DNA of 64,000 nt. It comes from Candidatus Undinarchaeales archaeon (GTDB taxonomy: Archaea; SpSt-1190; JASMDC01). The position numbers and the translations under genes are program-made. The stretch spans positions 1 through 64,000 of the forward strand of contig JASMDC010000016.1 of assembly GCA_030753015.1 (NCBI GenBank). Direction: 5' to 3'. The notes beneath the pieces were generated by a model, which was given only the letters and a program-made list of their open reading frames with translations, was not told where the DNA came from and made no database searches. Of the stretch, positions 17,316 through 26,720 are shown in pieces (within the stretch, counting starts at the first letter, position 1; each line of letters opens with the position of its first letter).

Positions 17316-18571
17316 GGCCCGCTGACATTTTCGATCATCTCCGGGTTAATTTCGGATCCCTCAAGGGCACATTGGAGCAGTTTTTTGACATGACTGCCGA
17401 ATCCTTGCTCGTTGAAGCCCTCCTTATAGCGACCATCCTGCTCCTCCTACGGACGCTTCTCAATAGCGATAGGAAGGATGTCTCCCTAGAGGACGCTATA
17501 GCCCGTTCCCTCATACCTCTCATCCTTCTCGGTAGCATATGGATGAACTACCAGGGAGTAACCCAGTTCATACTCCCCAACTATGGTAACACTATGTACC
17601 AGCTCGCGTTCTCACGCTTCATCATGGAGCACGGTGAACGTGTGCCCCTTGCACTTGAGTACGGAGGGCTCTCCCGTAACTACTATGTGCCGGGCTTCCG
17701 CGTTCTCATAGGCGTGATGGGTATCGTCCTTTCACAAGATATCGTACCTACTGCACAGATCTTCATGATCCTATTCTCACTTATATTCCCCCTGGTGTTC
17801 TATTCGGTCGGAAAACGGTTGACAGGCCGACCGGCAGGTGGGCTGGCCGTGGCGCTCATGTTCCTCACGGCACCCGAGCTCCAGATCTACGTGGTCCGAC
17901 CGCTCCCTCAGATGCTCGGGCTCTTCTTCATCCCGCTCATAATCTACGCATTCACCCTTTCCTATCCCCTTATGGCCCTCTTCGGATTCATGGTTGGAAT
18001 GATCCATCCACAGTCCATGGCATCTGTCTGCTTCACCCTGGGAATGGCCGCCCTTCTCTACGGTGTCGTGATCATGCGCTCCATTCTCTTTCTCCGTCGT
18101 CCCGTGAGCGGACGTGAGCTCTTCATGTTGATAGGTATCGCTCTGCTTGTCGGAGGACCGTACCTATTGTGGCACCGGCTCCAGGCAGGCACGTTCTCTC
18201 TCGATGTGCTCGCACCGGCCAAGTTCAAGGAGTTCGGTAAATCGCTGGGGATCAGTGACTACCTCGGGACCGGTGAGTTCGTGTTCGCGTTCGGGATCGT
18301 GGGAGCGTACCTTCTCGCACTGGATACTCGTTACGCTCACCCGCGAGGACGTATGCTCGTGCTCGGGTGGGTGCTGGGGACCTTCCTCCTGACAAAGAAC
18401 GAGGTTCTAGGCGTGGGTTCACATACTGAGCGTTTCCTTGCCTTTCTCCAAGAGGCACTGGCAGTGACCTCAGGACTCGTTGCGTATTACCTATGGCGCC
18501 TGCTCGATGACGATGTCGGGCCGGGGCCCACCGAAAAAGGCTTAAAAGGTATAGGACGACCTTCGTTCTAG
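17312..18571 (+). CDS. Polytopic membrane protein, probable membrane half of a split GT-C glycosyltransferase
   Basis: 419 residues with about 10 membrane helices. The external segment after TM2 ('YGNTMYQLAFSRFIMEHGER', then 'YGGLSRNYYVPGFRVLIGVM') matches the EL1 position of GT-C enzymes. The usual C-terminal soluble domain is absent here but is encoded by the overlapping upstream gene. I infer that the two products assemble into one transferase. The hydrophobic architecture is clear; substrate and exact family are not. Confidence 0.6.
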   Translation: MRPADIFDHLRVNFGSLKGTLEQFFDMTAESLLVEALLIATILLLLRTLLNSDRKDVSLEDAIARSLIPLILLGSIWMNYQGVTQFILPNYGNTMYQLAFSRFIMEHGERVPLALEYGGLSRNYYVPGFRVLIGVMGIVLSQDIVPTAQIFMILFSLIFPLVFYSVGKRLTGRPAGGLAVALMFLTAPELQIYVVRPLPQMLGLFFIPLIIYAFTLSYPLMALFGFMVGMIHPQSMASVCFTLGMAALLYGVVIMRSILFLRRPVSGRELFMLIGIALLVGGPYLLWHRLQAGTFSLDVLAPAKFKEFGKSLGISDYLGTGEFVFAFGIVGAYLLALDTRYAHPRGRMLVLGWVLGTFLLTKNEVLGVGSHTERFLAFLQEALAVTSGLVAYYLWRLLDDDVGPGPTEKGLKGIGRPSF

Positions 18572-18584
18572 GTAGGATCAGGCC

Positions 18585-20123
18585 ATGAAAGGCGTTATCA
18601 GCTCCGGCCATCAGATCACAAGCGAGGTCGGTGCTCGGATTCTCAAGAACGGAGGGAATACCTTCGATGCCGCTGTCGCCGCATGCACCGCCAGCTGCAT
18701 TACGGAGCCCACCCTTACAAGCCTCGGCGGTGGTGGCTTCGCCATCGTCCACGACGGTCCTACTAGCGAGGATTGGATGCTTGACTTCTTTGTCGATATG
18801 CCCGGACTTGGAGGGGATGGCATCTCCATGGAAGGATTTGAGGATGTCACCGTCGACTTCGGTGGGAGCTTGGAGCACTACCACGCGGGCATCGGCTCGG
18901 CAACGCTTCCCGGGGTGCTCCCCGGGCTCCTCCACCTCCACGAAAGGGGAGGTACTCTTCCGCTGTGCGATGTCCTCGCTCCAGCGATCGAACTGGCAAA
19001 GCACGGGATCACGCTCACCCCGCATCAGGCCTCGTTCATCAAGCTCCTCTCGAACATCCTCGTCCTCACCCCCGAGAGCAGGAAGTTGTTCTTCTCGGAC
19101 GGTAGCCCGAAGTCCGCTGGAGAGCTCTTCGTCAATCCGGACACGGGGCGTTTCCTCGAACTTTTCACGCACGGTGACTGGCGAAGGACCCTTGAGGACG
19201 AGTTCTTCGGGAGAATCCTCGACCACATGGAACATGCTCCCGGGCTCATCACGTCCAAGGACGTTGAACACTATACTCCCCTTTATACAGAACCCCTCTC
19301 CGCCTCGTTCCTGGACCAGCAGCTCATATCCAATCCGCCACCATCAATCGGTGGTCTCCTCATCGCGTTCATCCTCAAGAGCATCGAACGACACGACCTG
19401 ACGTCCCTTGAGCGCCTTGGCCCCGAGTACATCACCTATTTCGCCAATGCGCAGATCGCGTCGGTCGCCATGCGGCGGGAGATGATGGACGGGCATATCC
19501 ACGACGAGGGCTTGGTCGAACGGGTGCTCGCGGCCGAGAGCATCGATCGTTTTACCAATGCGACACCCGTCACGAACAACTCCCCCATGCTCGGTAACAC
19601 GACCCATCTTTCTGTCACAGATGCGCATGGAACCGCGATAAGCCTCACCTCCTCCAACGGTGAGAACGCAGGCACCGTCATCCCCGGTACCGGCATCCAG
19701 TACAACAACATGCTCGGTGAGGGTGACCTCAATCCTGAAGGATGCCAGTCACATCCGGTGGGTAAAAGGCTTCCGTCATCCATGTCACCATCCATCGTCC
19801 TCCGCGATGGTAATGTGGTCGCGGTCCTTGGGAGCGGCGGCTCGGAACGCATCATCAGCGCCATCGCCCAGGTCATCCTCAACCACGTCGTGTTCGGGCT
19901 TGACGCCGCAAGTTCCGTGGAGGCCCCACGGGTCCACTACCACAGGGACATCCTCCAAATGGAACCCGGCTTCCCCGACACGACCATCAAGGCCCTCAGT
20001 AAACGGTTCGAAGTAAGTTCCTGGAAGGAGATGAACCTCTTCTTCGGAGGTGTCCATATGACCACGGGGAACACTGGTGGTGGCGATTCGAGACGAGCGG
20101 GTGCTGTTGTCCGTGTGGACTGA
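18585..20123 (+). CDS. ggt: Gamma-glutamyltransferase
   Basis: 512 residues, the usual size. It is an Ntn hydrolase that cleaves itself into large and small subunits. The N-terminal half has 'GVISSGHQITSEVGARIL', 'GGNTFDAAVAACTA' and 'LTSLGGGGFAIVHDG'. The autocleavage Thr is in 'GNTTHLSVTDAHGTAISLTS' near residue 343, and 'LGSGGSERIISAIAQVI' lies in the small subunit. No signal peptide is visible, so it is probably cytoplasmic. Glutathione is absent from most archaea, so other gamma-glutamyl compounds are likely substrates (inference). Confidence 0.92.
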   Translation: MKGVISSGHQITSEVGARILKNGGNTFDAAVAACTASCITEPTLTSLGGGGFAIVHDGPTSEDWMLDFFVDMPGLGGDGISMEGFEDVTVDFGGSLEHYHAGIGSATLPGVLPGLLHLHERGGTLPLCDVLAPAIELAKHGITLTPHQASFIKLLSNILVLTPESRKLFFSDGSPKSAGELFVNPDTGRFLELFTHGDWRRTLEDEFFGRILDHMEHAPGLITSKDVEHYTPLYTEPLSASFLDQQLISNPPPSIGGLLIAFILKSIERHDLTSLERLGPEYITYFANAQIASVAMRREMMDGHIHDEGLVERVLAAESIDRFTNATPVTNNSPMLGNTTHLSVTDAHGTAISLTSSNGENAGTVIPGTGIQYNNMLGEGDLNPEGCQSHPVGKRLPSSMSPSIVLRDGNVVAVLGSGGSERIISAIAQVILNHVVFGLDAASSVEAPRVHYHRDILQMEPGFPDTTIKALSKRFEVSSWKEMNLFFGGVHMTTGNTGGGDSRRAGAVVRVD

Positions 20124-20138
20124 GCTCCCGTCGGCAAG

Positions 20139-20146
20139 GTTTATCA
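20139..20146 (+). promoter_or_regulatory. TATA-like box of the MBL hydrolase gene
   Basis: 'GTTTATCA' is about 28 nt before ATG 20171, the leaderless spacing. Confidence 0.45.
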
Positions 20147-20170
20147 GATTGCGTACAATTCTCCCTATAC

Positions 20171-20833
20171 ATGAGAGTGGACGACCATTGCCTTACCATA
20201 GTGGGCCAAGGATTCGACTCGAACGTGCATGTCGTCCATGACGAGGGACATCATCTCATCATCGATGCAGGTACGGGGCGTTACCACGACCGCATCATGC
20301 GAGCACTGGACGAGGTGGGTGTGCGCCCCGGTAATGTCACAGCCATCCTAATCACCCATACGCACGCGGACCACGCCGGTGGAGTGAGCGCACTTCGGGA
20401 CGCGCTGGACACCGATGTGCTCTGCCATGAGGACGAGGCGGACTTCTTACGCGAGGGATCAGTCCCCGACCTCTTCGGGATGCTTGAAGGACCTGCGCAA
20501 TCAGTCGAGGTCATCGAGCTCACCGAGCATAAGGTGGTGAGGGTCGGCGGGCTCAGGTTCAAGGTGCTCCATACGCCCGGGCATAGCCCTGGATCGATTT
20601 GCCTTTTCGAAGAGAATGCAGGACTTCTTGTATCGGGTGACACCGTTTTCCCGGGCGGTTCCTTCGGTAGGACCGACCTCGATGGAGGCAACACCAAACA
20701 GCTGATCGATTCATTGAATCGACTGTCGAAGCTGGACGCAGAGGTCATGCTGCCCGGCCACATGCCATCTGTCCCGCGCGATGCCAAGTCCCAGATACAG
20801 GCATCCTACCGGAACGCTCGCTTGATGCGGTAG
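20171..20833 (+). CDS. Metallo-beta-lactamase-fold hydrolase
   Basis: 220 residues. The signature 'THTHADHAGG' near residue 62 gives the HxHxDH zinc ligands. Further ligands are the His in 'LHTPGHSPGSICLF' near 137, the Asp in 'LLVSGDTVFPGGSFGRTD' near 158, and the His in 'MLPGHMPSV' near 199. This is the glyoxalase II-like group that hydrolyses thioesters or phosphoesters; substrate unspecified. The stop is 12 nt from the convergent TIM-barrel gene. Confidence 0.9.
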   Translation: MRVDDHCLTIVGQGFDSNVHVVHDEGHHLIIDAGTGRYHDRIMRALDEVGVRPGNVTAILITHTHADHAGGVSALRDALDTDVLCHEDEADFLREGSVPDLFGMLEGPAQSVEVIELTEHKVVRVGGLRFKVLHTPGHSPGSICLFEENAGLLVSGDTVFPGGSFGRTDLDGGNTKQLIDSLNRLSKLDAEVMLPGHMPSVPRDAKSQIQASYRNARLMR

Positions 20834-20845
20834 TCCGGCCCAGGA

Positions 20846-21709
20846 TCAGAAGTAACCCGCATCGTTCAGGTAATCGACCGAACGCTCGAGCTCTTCTGCA
20901 CACTCATCGTACGAACCCTTGAGATGGATCTCAAGTGTATGTGTAGTATCCGGGAGCCTGCCGAGCTCCTCGATAGCACTTCGATAATCCTTCACTGCCC
21001 CGTGAGACGTTTCGGGTCCAAGGGGTGCGTGAGCGTCCGTATCACCATCGTTGTAGTGCAGGTGCGTGTGCACGATTTCTTCTCCATACCGTTCGATGAG
21101 GCTCTCTACATTCCTTCCTCGGATGTTGAAGTGCCCCAGATCGAGCGTCATACGTGCGTAGGACAGGTCAGGATTCGTGGATCGGTCACGTTCCACGAGC
21201 GCGAGTAGACGCTCCATATCGGTGCTACCTATGAAGTTGAGGTTCTCGAAGGCCACGATCACTCCTTTCTCAGCAGCGTAGGACGCGACCTCGCACACGG
21301 ATCGATAAGCAATGTCCAGACGTCCTCTGTCAGTGATGCCGAACGCCTCCTCCCATTCCGGATCGCAGAACTCATAGCCGGGATGAACGATGACTGTCCG
21401 TGCCCCGAGTTCGTTCGCCAGGTCTATGGCTTCATGTGTCTCGCGCAGACCTTTGTCGACCAGCGTCTGGTCCTCCGAAGAGAGGTTGTTCCACATGGGG
21501 GCGTGTATGCTGCCCACGTCAAGTCCTTGCTCATCGAACTGTTCCTTGTACTCGTTGATGTGGTCGCGGACCTCGTCAACGTGAACGGACGATATCTCGA
21601 GGCCCAGATGAAGTCCTTTTCGTTCGTTGAGCTCGTTCACTGCCCGGGCCGTTTCTTCAAGTGCCTTGTTGACGGCTCCTGATGAAACGTAAACATTATA
21701 CCGTCCCAC
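20846..21709 (-). CDS. Xylose isomerase-like TIM barrel protein
   Basis: 287 residues with the AP2Ec/sugar isomerase fold: 'HLGLEISSVHVDEV', 'VGSIHAPMWNNL', 'ARTVIVHPGYEF', 'VIVAFENLNF', 'MTLDLGHFNI', 'IVHTHLHYNDGDTDAHAPLG' and a terminal 'HTLEIHLKGSYDE'. The conserved His/Glu/Asp residues would bind a divalent metal. It could be a sugar (phosphate) isomerase/epimerase or an endonuclease IV relative; the first is likelier because the DNA-contact loops of Nfo are not evident. GTG 21709 lies about 28 nt after a TATA element (GCTATAAGA). Confidence 0.78.
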   Translation of the reverse strand: MGRYNVYVSSGAVNKALEETARAVNELNERKGLHLGLEISSVHVDEVRDHINEYKEQFDEQGLDVGSIHAPMWNNLSSEDQTLVDKGLRETHEAIDLANELGARTVIVHPGYEFCDPEWEEAFGITDRGRLDIAYRSVCEVASYAAEKGVIVAFENLNFIGSTDMERLLALVERDRSTNPDLSYARMTLDLGHFNIRGRNVESLIERYGEEIVHTHLHYNDGDTDAHAPLGPETSHGAVKDYRSAIEELGRLPDTTHTLEIHLKGSYDECAEELERSVDYLNDAGYF

Positions 21710-21762
21710 TGGACCGTACCGCTTGGCCGTCGGTTCTTATAGCTTCCCTTTCCGCTGACCGA

Positions 21763-22596
21763 TCACTTGCATGTAAAGCTAGTTAGCGTCTTCTGACCCT
21801 TTGGTATAGATCCAAGACCGATATCCAACAATGACGCGAACTGTCGGCAGTTGGCCGGAGCGCTCCCACGCGGATGATTGTTGAAGTACCCAAGAACGAC
21901 CTCGGCCTCTGAGCACAGTGCTCGAATGGGATCGACCCACGTCGCCAGCTCATCGGGTGAGTAATGGTAGGTGTACCAGTGACGAGGATTCAGGCCATGC
22001 CACCGCACATAGGCAAGATCGGATGTCACCTCGGGTGCTGTCCTTAGCCCCGGCTCGTCCACAACACAAACCGCGGTGTTCCGACTGACGAGAACCTCCC
22101 TGACATCGGGGTGGAGCCTGCTTTCATCGTACCAGCTCTTATGGCGGAACTCTACAGCGAACCGTGGACTGGGCGGGATGAGGTCGAGGAACGTGGCCAG
22201 CGTATCGATGGATTTTCGTGTGAAGGAAGGCGGGAGCTGGACGAGCACAGCTGCCAATAATCCTGCATCCTCCAACGGTCCCATCCGGGCCATGTACTCC
22301 TCAAGGAGACCTTCGCATCCTTCCAGCCTATGCTCGTGTGTAATGCTTTGATGTAACTTGGCGGCGTATCGGAAGCCGTCCGGAGCACGATCACACCAGC
22401 GTGTTACCATGGAAGCTGCCGGCAGTCGATAGAAGGTCGAGTTCACCTCGACCGTGGGGAACACCCGAGCGTACAATGGAAGCATACGTGTCGGATCCGT
22501 CCCCTGAGGATAGAAAGGGCCGTTCCACTCACGGTAGCTCCACCCACTGCATCCAAGGAGGAGGTTCGAGGGCGCTGATTCGTCCTTGATGGACAC
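21763..22596 (-). CDS. DUF72 family protein
   Basis: About 278 residues. The DUF72 hallmarks are 'LLLGCSGWSYREWNGPFYP', 'YARVFPTVEVNSTFYRLP', 'FRYAAKLHQSITHEHRL', 'RFAVEFRHKSWYDE' and 'AYVRWHGLNPRHWYTYHYS'. DUF72 is a TIM-barrel family of unknown biochemical role. The track ORF starts at 22686, but that extension overlaps the divergent gene. GTG 22596 has a near-perfect SD (GGAGGCGG, 5-6 nt away) and is chosen. Confidence 0.88.
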   Translation of the reverse strand: MSIKDESAPSNLLLGCSGWSYREWNGPFYPQGTDPTRMLPLYARVFPTVEVNSTFYRLPAASMVTRWCDRAPDGFRYAAKLHQSITHEHRLEGCEGLLEEYMARMGPLEDAGLLAAVLVQLPPSFTRKSIDTLATFLDLIPPSPRFAVEFRHKSWYDESRLHPDVREVLVSRNTAVCVVDEPGLRTAPEVTSDLAYVRWHGLNPRHWYTYHYSPDELATWVDPIRALCSEAEVVLGYFNNHPRGSAPANCRQFASLLDIGLGSIPKGQKTLTSFTCK

Positions 22597-22648
22597 GATG
22601 CCGCCTCCGAGGCAAAGCTTTATTACGCTAACCGCGGTCTCTTCGGCC

Positions 22649-23206
22649 ATGGCCCAGGACATCCTCGACCTCCTGAACGAGACCACCCTTCAGCTTCTCA
22701 TGACGCTGGACGGTGTCGGTGACCGGGGCGCCACACGATCCGACCTCCTGGTCACTGCTCTCCCCTCAACGACAGTCAGACGTTACCTTGAGCTCTTCTA
22801 CGAGCTGAGGATGGTCACCATGGTATCGAACGAAGGTACCGAACCTCGATACGTACTGGACCATGATAGCACCGTGCTCATTTTGCTCCTGGGTATTATC
22901 GAAGCGAACAACAACCGATTGTTCCTCAAGCGAACGAACGACGATTCCGAACAGGCCGCTCTTGCCGAGGACCTCGACACCATCTGTGCTGATGGTGCTA
23001 ACGATATAGTCATCTACAAGCCCTTGGAGAAGCGGTTCCTCGTCGTCAAGAGCTTCAAGCGAGCTGACGAATCATTCGCCTATATACCGCACCATCCAGT
23101 CTCGGTCGTGGACATGGACACCGTGCAAACAATAAGGGACAAGGTCCACATCATCAAGGGTTATCGCAAGGTCATCGCTGCTATGCTCCTCAATGAGGAA
23201 GAGTGA
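22649..23206 (+). CDS. Winged-helix-like transcription regulator candidate
   Basis: 186 residues from ATG 22649. The start is supported by 'CTTTATTA' about 28 nt upstream; the track start at 22586 lies before that box. The N-terminal ~70 residues read as a winged helix ('GATRSDLLVTALPSTTVRRY', then 'LRMVTMVSNEGTEPRYVL'). The remainder is a hydrophobic helix and an alpha/beta segment with 'DTICADGANDIVIYKPLEK'. I do not recognise the second domain. It ends 4 nt before the amidohydrolase gene and may regulate it (inference). Confidence 0.6.
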   Translation: MAQDILDLLNETTLQLLMTLDGVGDRGATRSDLLVTALPSTTVRRYLELFYELRMVTMVSNEGTEPRYVLDHDSTVLILLLGIIEANNNRLFLKRTNDDSEQAALAEDLDTICADGANDIVIYKPLEKRFLVVKSFKRADESFAYIPHHPVSVVDMDTVQTIRDKVHIIKGYRKVIAAMLLNEEE

Positions 23207-23210
23207 TAGG

Positions 23211-24533
23211 ATGGACCTTATCGTCAAGGGAGGGCGTCTAGTAACTCCCCTCTCGGTTTTTGAGGGCGATATCGGTATCACTGACGGTCGCATAGAAAGG
23301 ATCGCGCGTAGCATCTCCGATAGTCCTGATGAGGTCCTCAATGCCAAGGGTATGCTGGTGTTTCCCGGGATGATCGACCCCCATGTCCACGTTCATGATC
23401 CCTTACCTCCGTTCATAGACAGGGAGGACTTCGGCTCGGCCACGGTGGCTGCAGCCTGCGGAGGTCTGACCACGATCATCGAGATGCCCACGGACACTCC
23501 GCTCCTAGAGTCTGCTGCGATCCGCGAGAAGATCGCGGCCGGCAAGGACCTGGCGAACATCGACTTCGCCCTTCATGCGGGGAATATGACACCAGATGCC
23601 ATCAGTTCCATCGGTGACATGGTACGAGAGGGTATCACTTCTTTCAAGGGATTCCTCAGCCCTCCTTACAAGCTCAATGACGGACAGGTGCTCGAGTTCC
23701 TCAGGGAGGTCGAGCGCCACGATTGCACCGCTCTCTTCCACTGCGAGAACGGGGAGATCATTGACAATGAGACCGAACTGCGTATGAAGGAGGGTGACGA
23801 CCCTGTGCTTCACAGCCTCGGTCGACCCAACATCGCAGAGGAGGAGGCTGTGGCCCGTATGTGCCGGTTCGCCAGTCACACGGACACTAAGCTCCACGTC
23901 GTGCACGTCTCTACACGCGAGGGTGCACAGGAGGTCGCTCGTTGGCGTTCGGATCACGCGGTCACCGGCGAGGTGTGCACACATCACCTCGTGTTCACTC
24001 GCGATGCCATGCATGAGCAGGGTCCATTCCTCAAGATGAATCCACCGCTGCGTGGAGTGGACGATGTCCATGCGCTGTGGACGGCACTTGCCGATGGCAC
24101 TCTCGATATGGTGGCGACCGACCACTTCTCCTGCTTCCGCAAGGAAAAGGAAGCGGGTATCTGGGAAGCGCCATCGGGTGTCCCCGGTATCGAGACAATG
24201 GTGCCTCTCGTGCTCTCTTTGGGCGTGAACGAGGGTCGCCTCACCCTCAGACGGGCGTGCGAGGTGCTATCAACAAACGCTGCGAAGGTGTTCGGTCTCT
24301 ACCCGAACAAGGGCTCGCTCCAGGTGGGGACCGACGCGGACCTCACAATCGTCGACCTCAAGGCCACCAAGCGCATCACCGCCGACGACCTCCACTACCG
24401 CGTCGGATGGACACCGTACGAGGGGATGACCGTTCGGGGCCTGCCCGTGGCCACGGTCGTCCGGGGGAAGATCGTGGCTAGGGACGGCGAGTTCATCGGT
24501 CGGAACGGACCAGCGGTCTACATTAAACGCTGA
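23211..24533 (+). CDS. Dihydroorotase / cyclic amidohydrolase
   Basis: 440 residues. Metal ligands and the carboxylated Lys are visible: 'GMIDPHVHVHDPLPPF' (HxH), 'GITSFKGFLSPPYKL' (Lys), His in 'TALFHCENGE', His in 'KLHVVHVSTREGA', and Asp in 'DMVATDHFSCF'. The family covers dihydroorotase (pyrimidine synthesis), allantoinase and hydantoinase. The size and the 'SFKGFLSPPY' form suit either dihydroorotase class I or allantoinase. No other pyr gene is adjacent, so the substrate is not settled. The start is ATG 23211, 4 nt after the regulator stop. Confidence 0.85.
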   Translation: MDLIVKGGRLVTPLSVFEGDIGITDGRIERIARSISDSPDEVLNAKGMLVFPGMIDPHVHVHDPLPPFIDREDFGSATVAAACGGLTTIIEMPTDTPLLESAAIREKIAAGKDLANIDFALHAGNMTPDAISSIGDMVREGITSFKGFLSPPYKLNDGQVLEFLREVERHDCTALFHCENGEIIDNETELRMKEGDDPVLHSLGRPNIAEEEAVARMCRFASHTDTKLHVVHVSTREGAQEVARWRSDHAVTGEVCTHHLVFTRDAMHEQGPFLKMNPPLRGVDDVHALWTALADGTLDMVATDHFSCFRKEKEAGIWEAPSGVPGIETMVPLVLSLGVNEGRLTLRRACEVLSTNAAKVFGLYPNKGSLQVGTDADLTIVDLKATKRITADDLHYRVGWTPYEGMTVRGLPVATVVRGKIVARDGEFIGRNGPAVYIKR

Positions 24534-24536
24534 GCG

Positions 24537-25574
24537 TCACTCCCCCATCGAGAGGGTCCGAGCCCATTCCACGATTCGTTCCATCCCTTCCCGTGGTCCA
24601 ATCTTCGGAGTCCATCCGAGGGTGTCCCTGATACGGGAGAGGTCAGAGATGTACACCTTCTGGTCCGAAGGACGCCAGTCAGCGAACGACAGCTCGCTCT
24701 GTATCCCGGTGAGCTCCTTGAGGATGTCTAGAAGCTCAAGCAAAGATAGCGTATTGTCTGGCCCTCCTCCGGTATTGAAGACTCCCTGGCGGAGCGTACT
24801 GTTGTAGAACGCATCATACGCCTCCACGAGATCGGTGACATACAGAACGTCACGCACCTGCTTCCCGTCTCCAAAGATCGTCAGGGGCTGTCCACTGAGC
24901 GTTGCCAAGGTGAACCACATCACCCATCCCTGGTCAGCCACTCCGAGCTGTCGTGTCCCGTAGATGCACGACATGCGGAACACGCCTGTGCGTAGTCCGT
25001 AGAGGTGGCCATAATCCTGGACATAGAGGTCGCCGGTGAGCTTCGAGCAGCCGTAGGGCGTATGCTCGCATCGGTCGATAGAGAACACCTCGGTTATCCC
25101 GGCTCGGTCGGCGAAGCGGTATCGTGTGTCCTCCTCACTAACCGGGACAGTATTGACGTTGTCCCCGTACACCTTGTTGGTGGAGCAGTAGACAATAGCA
25201 GGATTGGAGTCCGAACGACGCGCTGCTTCAAGCACGTTGAATGTGCCCTGGGCGTTGACAGTGAAGTCCTGCCCGGGATCGGTGACAGAAGTCGTCACTG
25301 CCGTCTGTGCCGCAGTATGGACGATGAGGTCCACGTCCTGCATGAGCGGAAGCAGTGCTCCGAAATCACGGACGTCCTGCTTGATGAGCTTGACCGATGG
25401 GAAGTTACGCTCGAGATAATCATGATTGTAGATCGGATTCACTACGCTCTGGCGCTTGAGGAGCTCGGCTCGGGATAGGTTGTCCACGCAGACCACCTCT
25501 GCTCCCCTCTTAGCATAGAACTCAGCCACGTGGGAACCGATGAATCCCATGCCGCCGGTGACGAGTACCTTCAT
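24537..25574 (-). CDS. CDP-paratose 2-epimerase-like NAD-dependent sugar epimerase
   Basis: 345 residues of extended SDR enzyme. Rossmann motif 'VTGGMGFIGSHVAEFYAKRG', catalytic 'TPYGCSKLTGDLYVQDYG' (YxxxK), and the subgroup signature 'CSTNKVYGDNVN' with 'MSCIYGTRQLGVADQGWV', which I associate with CDP-paratose/tyvelose 2-epimerases. It would interconvert a nucleotide sugar for surface glycans. ATG 25574 is 8 nt after AAGGAGA and is preferred over 25592 or 25580. It lies 33 nt downstream of another epimerase gene in the same operon. Confidence 0.82.
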   Translation of the reverse strand: MKVLVTGGMGFIGSHVAEFYAKRGAEVVCVDNLSRAELLKRQSVVNPIYNHDYLERNFPSVKLIKQDVRDFGALLPLMQDVDLIVHTAAQTAVTTSVTDPGQDFTVNAQGTFNVLEAARRSDSNPAIVYCSTNKVYGDNVNTVPVSEEDTRYRFADRAGITEVFSIDRCEHTPYGCSKLTGDLYVQDYGHLYGLRTGVFRMSCIYGTRQLGVADQGWVMWFTLATLSGQPLTIFGDGKQVRDVLYVTDLVEAYDAFYNSTLRQGVFNTGGGPDNTLSLLELLDILKELTGIQSELSFADWRPSDQKVYISDLSRIRDTLGWTPKIGPREGMERIVEWARTLSMGE

Positions 25575-25607
25575 TGTCATATTCTCCTTCATTCTAGCTC
25601 GATCACT

Positions 25608-26720
25608 CTAAATAAGACCCTTCTCCTCAAGCTCACGCTCGGCCTGGTCGAAACCGTCTTTCGCTTCGACATCAGCACCCCAGCCGACGAGGTCGCGCAT
25701 ACCGTCAGCAAGCCCAATGGAAGGCTCGAAACCGAGGGACCGAATACGCGACATATCCGCGTAGCAGTGGCGGACGTCCCCCTTTCGGAACTCCTCTGTG
25801 ATCCGTGGCCTCACGTCCGAACCATAGAGTTCTGCGAGGGTGCTAGCGATCTCTTTAATGGTCACGGGCGTACCGCTACCAACGTTGAACACCTTCCCGT
25901 TGGCTTCGGGGCGCTCCATGCACAGGAGATTTGCGCGGACCACATCGTGAACGGAGATGAAGTCACGTGTCTGGAGGCCGTCCTCGAAGATAACGACAGG
26001 ATTCCCGTTCTTGATACGTGAGGAGAATATCGCGCACACTCCTGTATAAGGATTCGAGAGCGACTGTCGAGGACCGTACACGTTGAAGAACCGAAGGGCC
26101 GTAGCTCCGAAACCATAGGTCCTTCCGAGCATGAGCACCATATGCTCTTGGTCACGCTTGCCTAGAGCGTACACCGAGTTAGGATGCTGCTGCGCGTCCT
26201 CAGGTGTGGGTATCGGGCGACAAGCACCACCACAAGATGGACATACAGGTTCCCATTGCTTGAGACGCATCTGCTCCTTTCCACGGAGCGGTGGTCTGAC
26301 GGTCCCACACCTGTCGCACGAGTACGCTCCCTCGCCGTACGTCGCCATCGACGAAGCGACGATGACCTTGCGCACGTCAGTCTCACGGTTGACGATCTCA
26401 TTCATGAGCACGGCCGTACCCAATGAGTTGGACCGTACATAGTGTCCTATACGGTACATCGACTGCCCTACACCGACCGCTGACGCAAAGTGGAAGACGA
26501 CCGAGACGCCGCCCAGTGATGCACGTACATCATCTGGCTCGCACACGTCACCGATTATGTACTCGGCCCCCGGATTTAGGTAATCCGGCTTCTTTCCACC
26601 ATGGACCTGTTCGTCCAGAGTATCGAGAACGCGTACAGTGTGCCCACCTGAGACCAAGGAGTCCACGAGGTGAGAGCCTATGAAGCCCGCTCCACCGGTG
26701 ACGAGGACATGCTCGCTCAT
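25608..26720 (-). CDS. NAD-dependent epimerase with zinc-ribbon insert (dTDP-L-rhamnose 4-epimerase-like)
   Basis: 370 residues. Rossmann 'VTGGAGFIGSHLVDSLVSGG', active site 'SVYALGKRDQEHMVL', and 'ALRFFNVYGPRQSLSNPYTG'. Between the catalytic Ser/Thr strand and the YxxxK lies an insert with 'CDRCGTV' and 'PVCPSCGGACRP', a four-cysteine zinc ribbon that I associate with the dTDP-L-rhamnose 4-epimerase (WbiB) subgroup. It acts in nucleotide-sugar interconversion. ATG 26720 overlaps the stop of the upstream reductase (ATGA), with a GGGAAGGA SD. Confidence 0.8.
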   Translation of the reverse strand: MSEHVLVTGGAGFIGSHLVDSLVSGGHTVRVLDTLDEQVHGGKKPDYLNPGAEYIIGDVCEPDDVRASLGGVSVVFHFASAVGVGQSMYRIGHYVRSNSLGTAVLMNEIVNRETDVRKVIVASSMATYGEGAYSCDRCGTVRPPLRGKEQMRLKQWEPVCPSCGGACRPIPTPEDAQQHPNSVYALGKRDQEHMVLMLGRTYGFGATALRFFNVYGPRQSLSNPYTGVCAIFSSRIKNGNPVVIFEDGLQTRDFISVHDVVRANLLCMERPEANGKVFNVGSGTPVTIKEIASTLAELYGSDVRPRITEEFRKGDVRHCYADMSRIRSLGFEPSIGLADGMRDLVGWGADVEAKDGFDQAERELEEKGLI

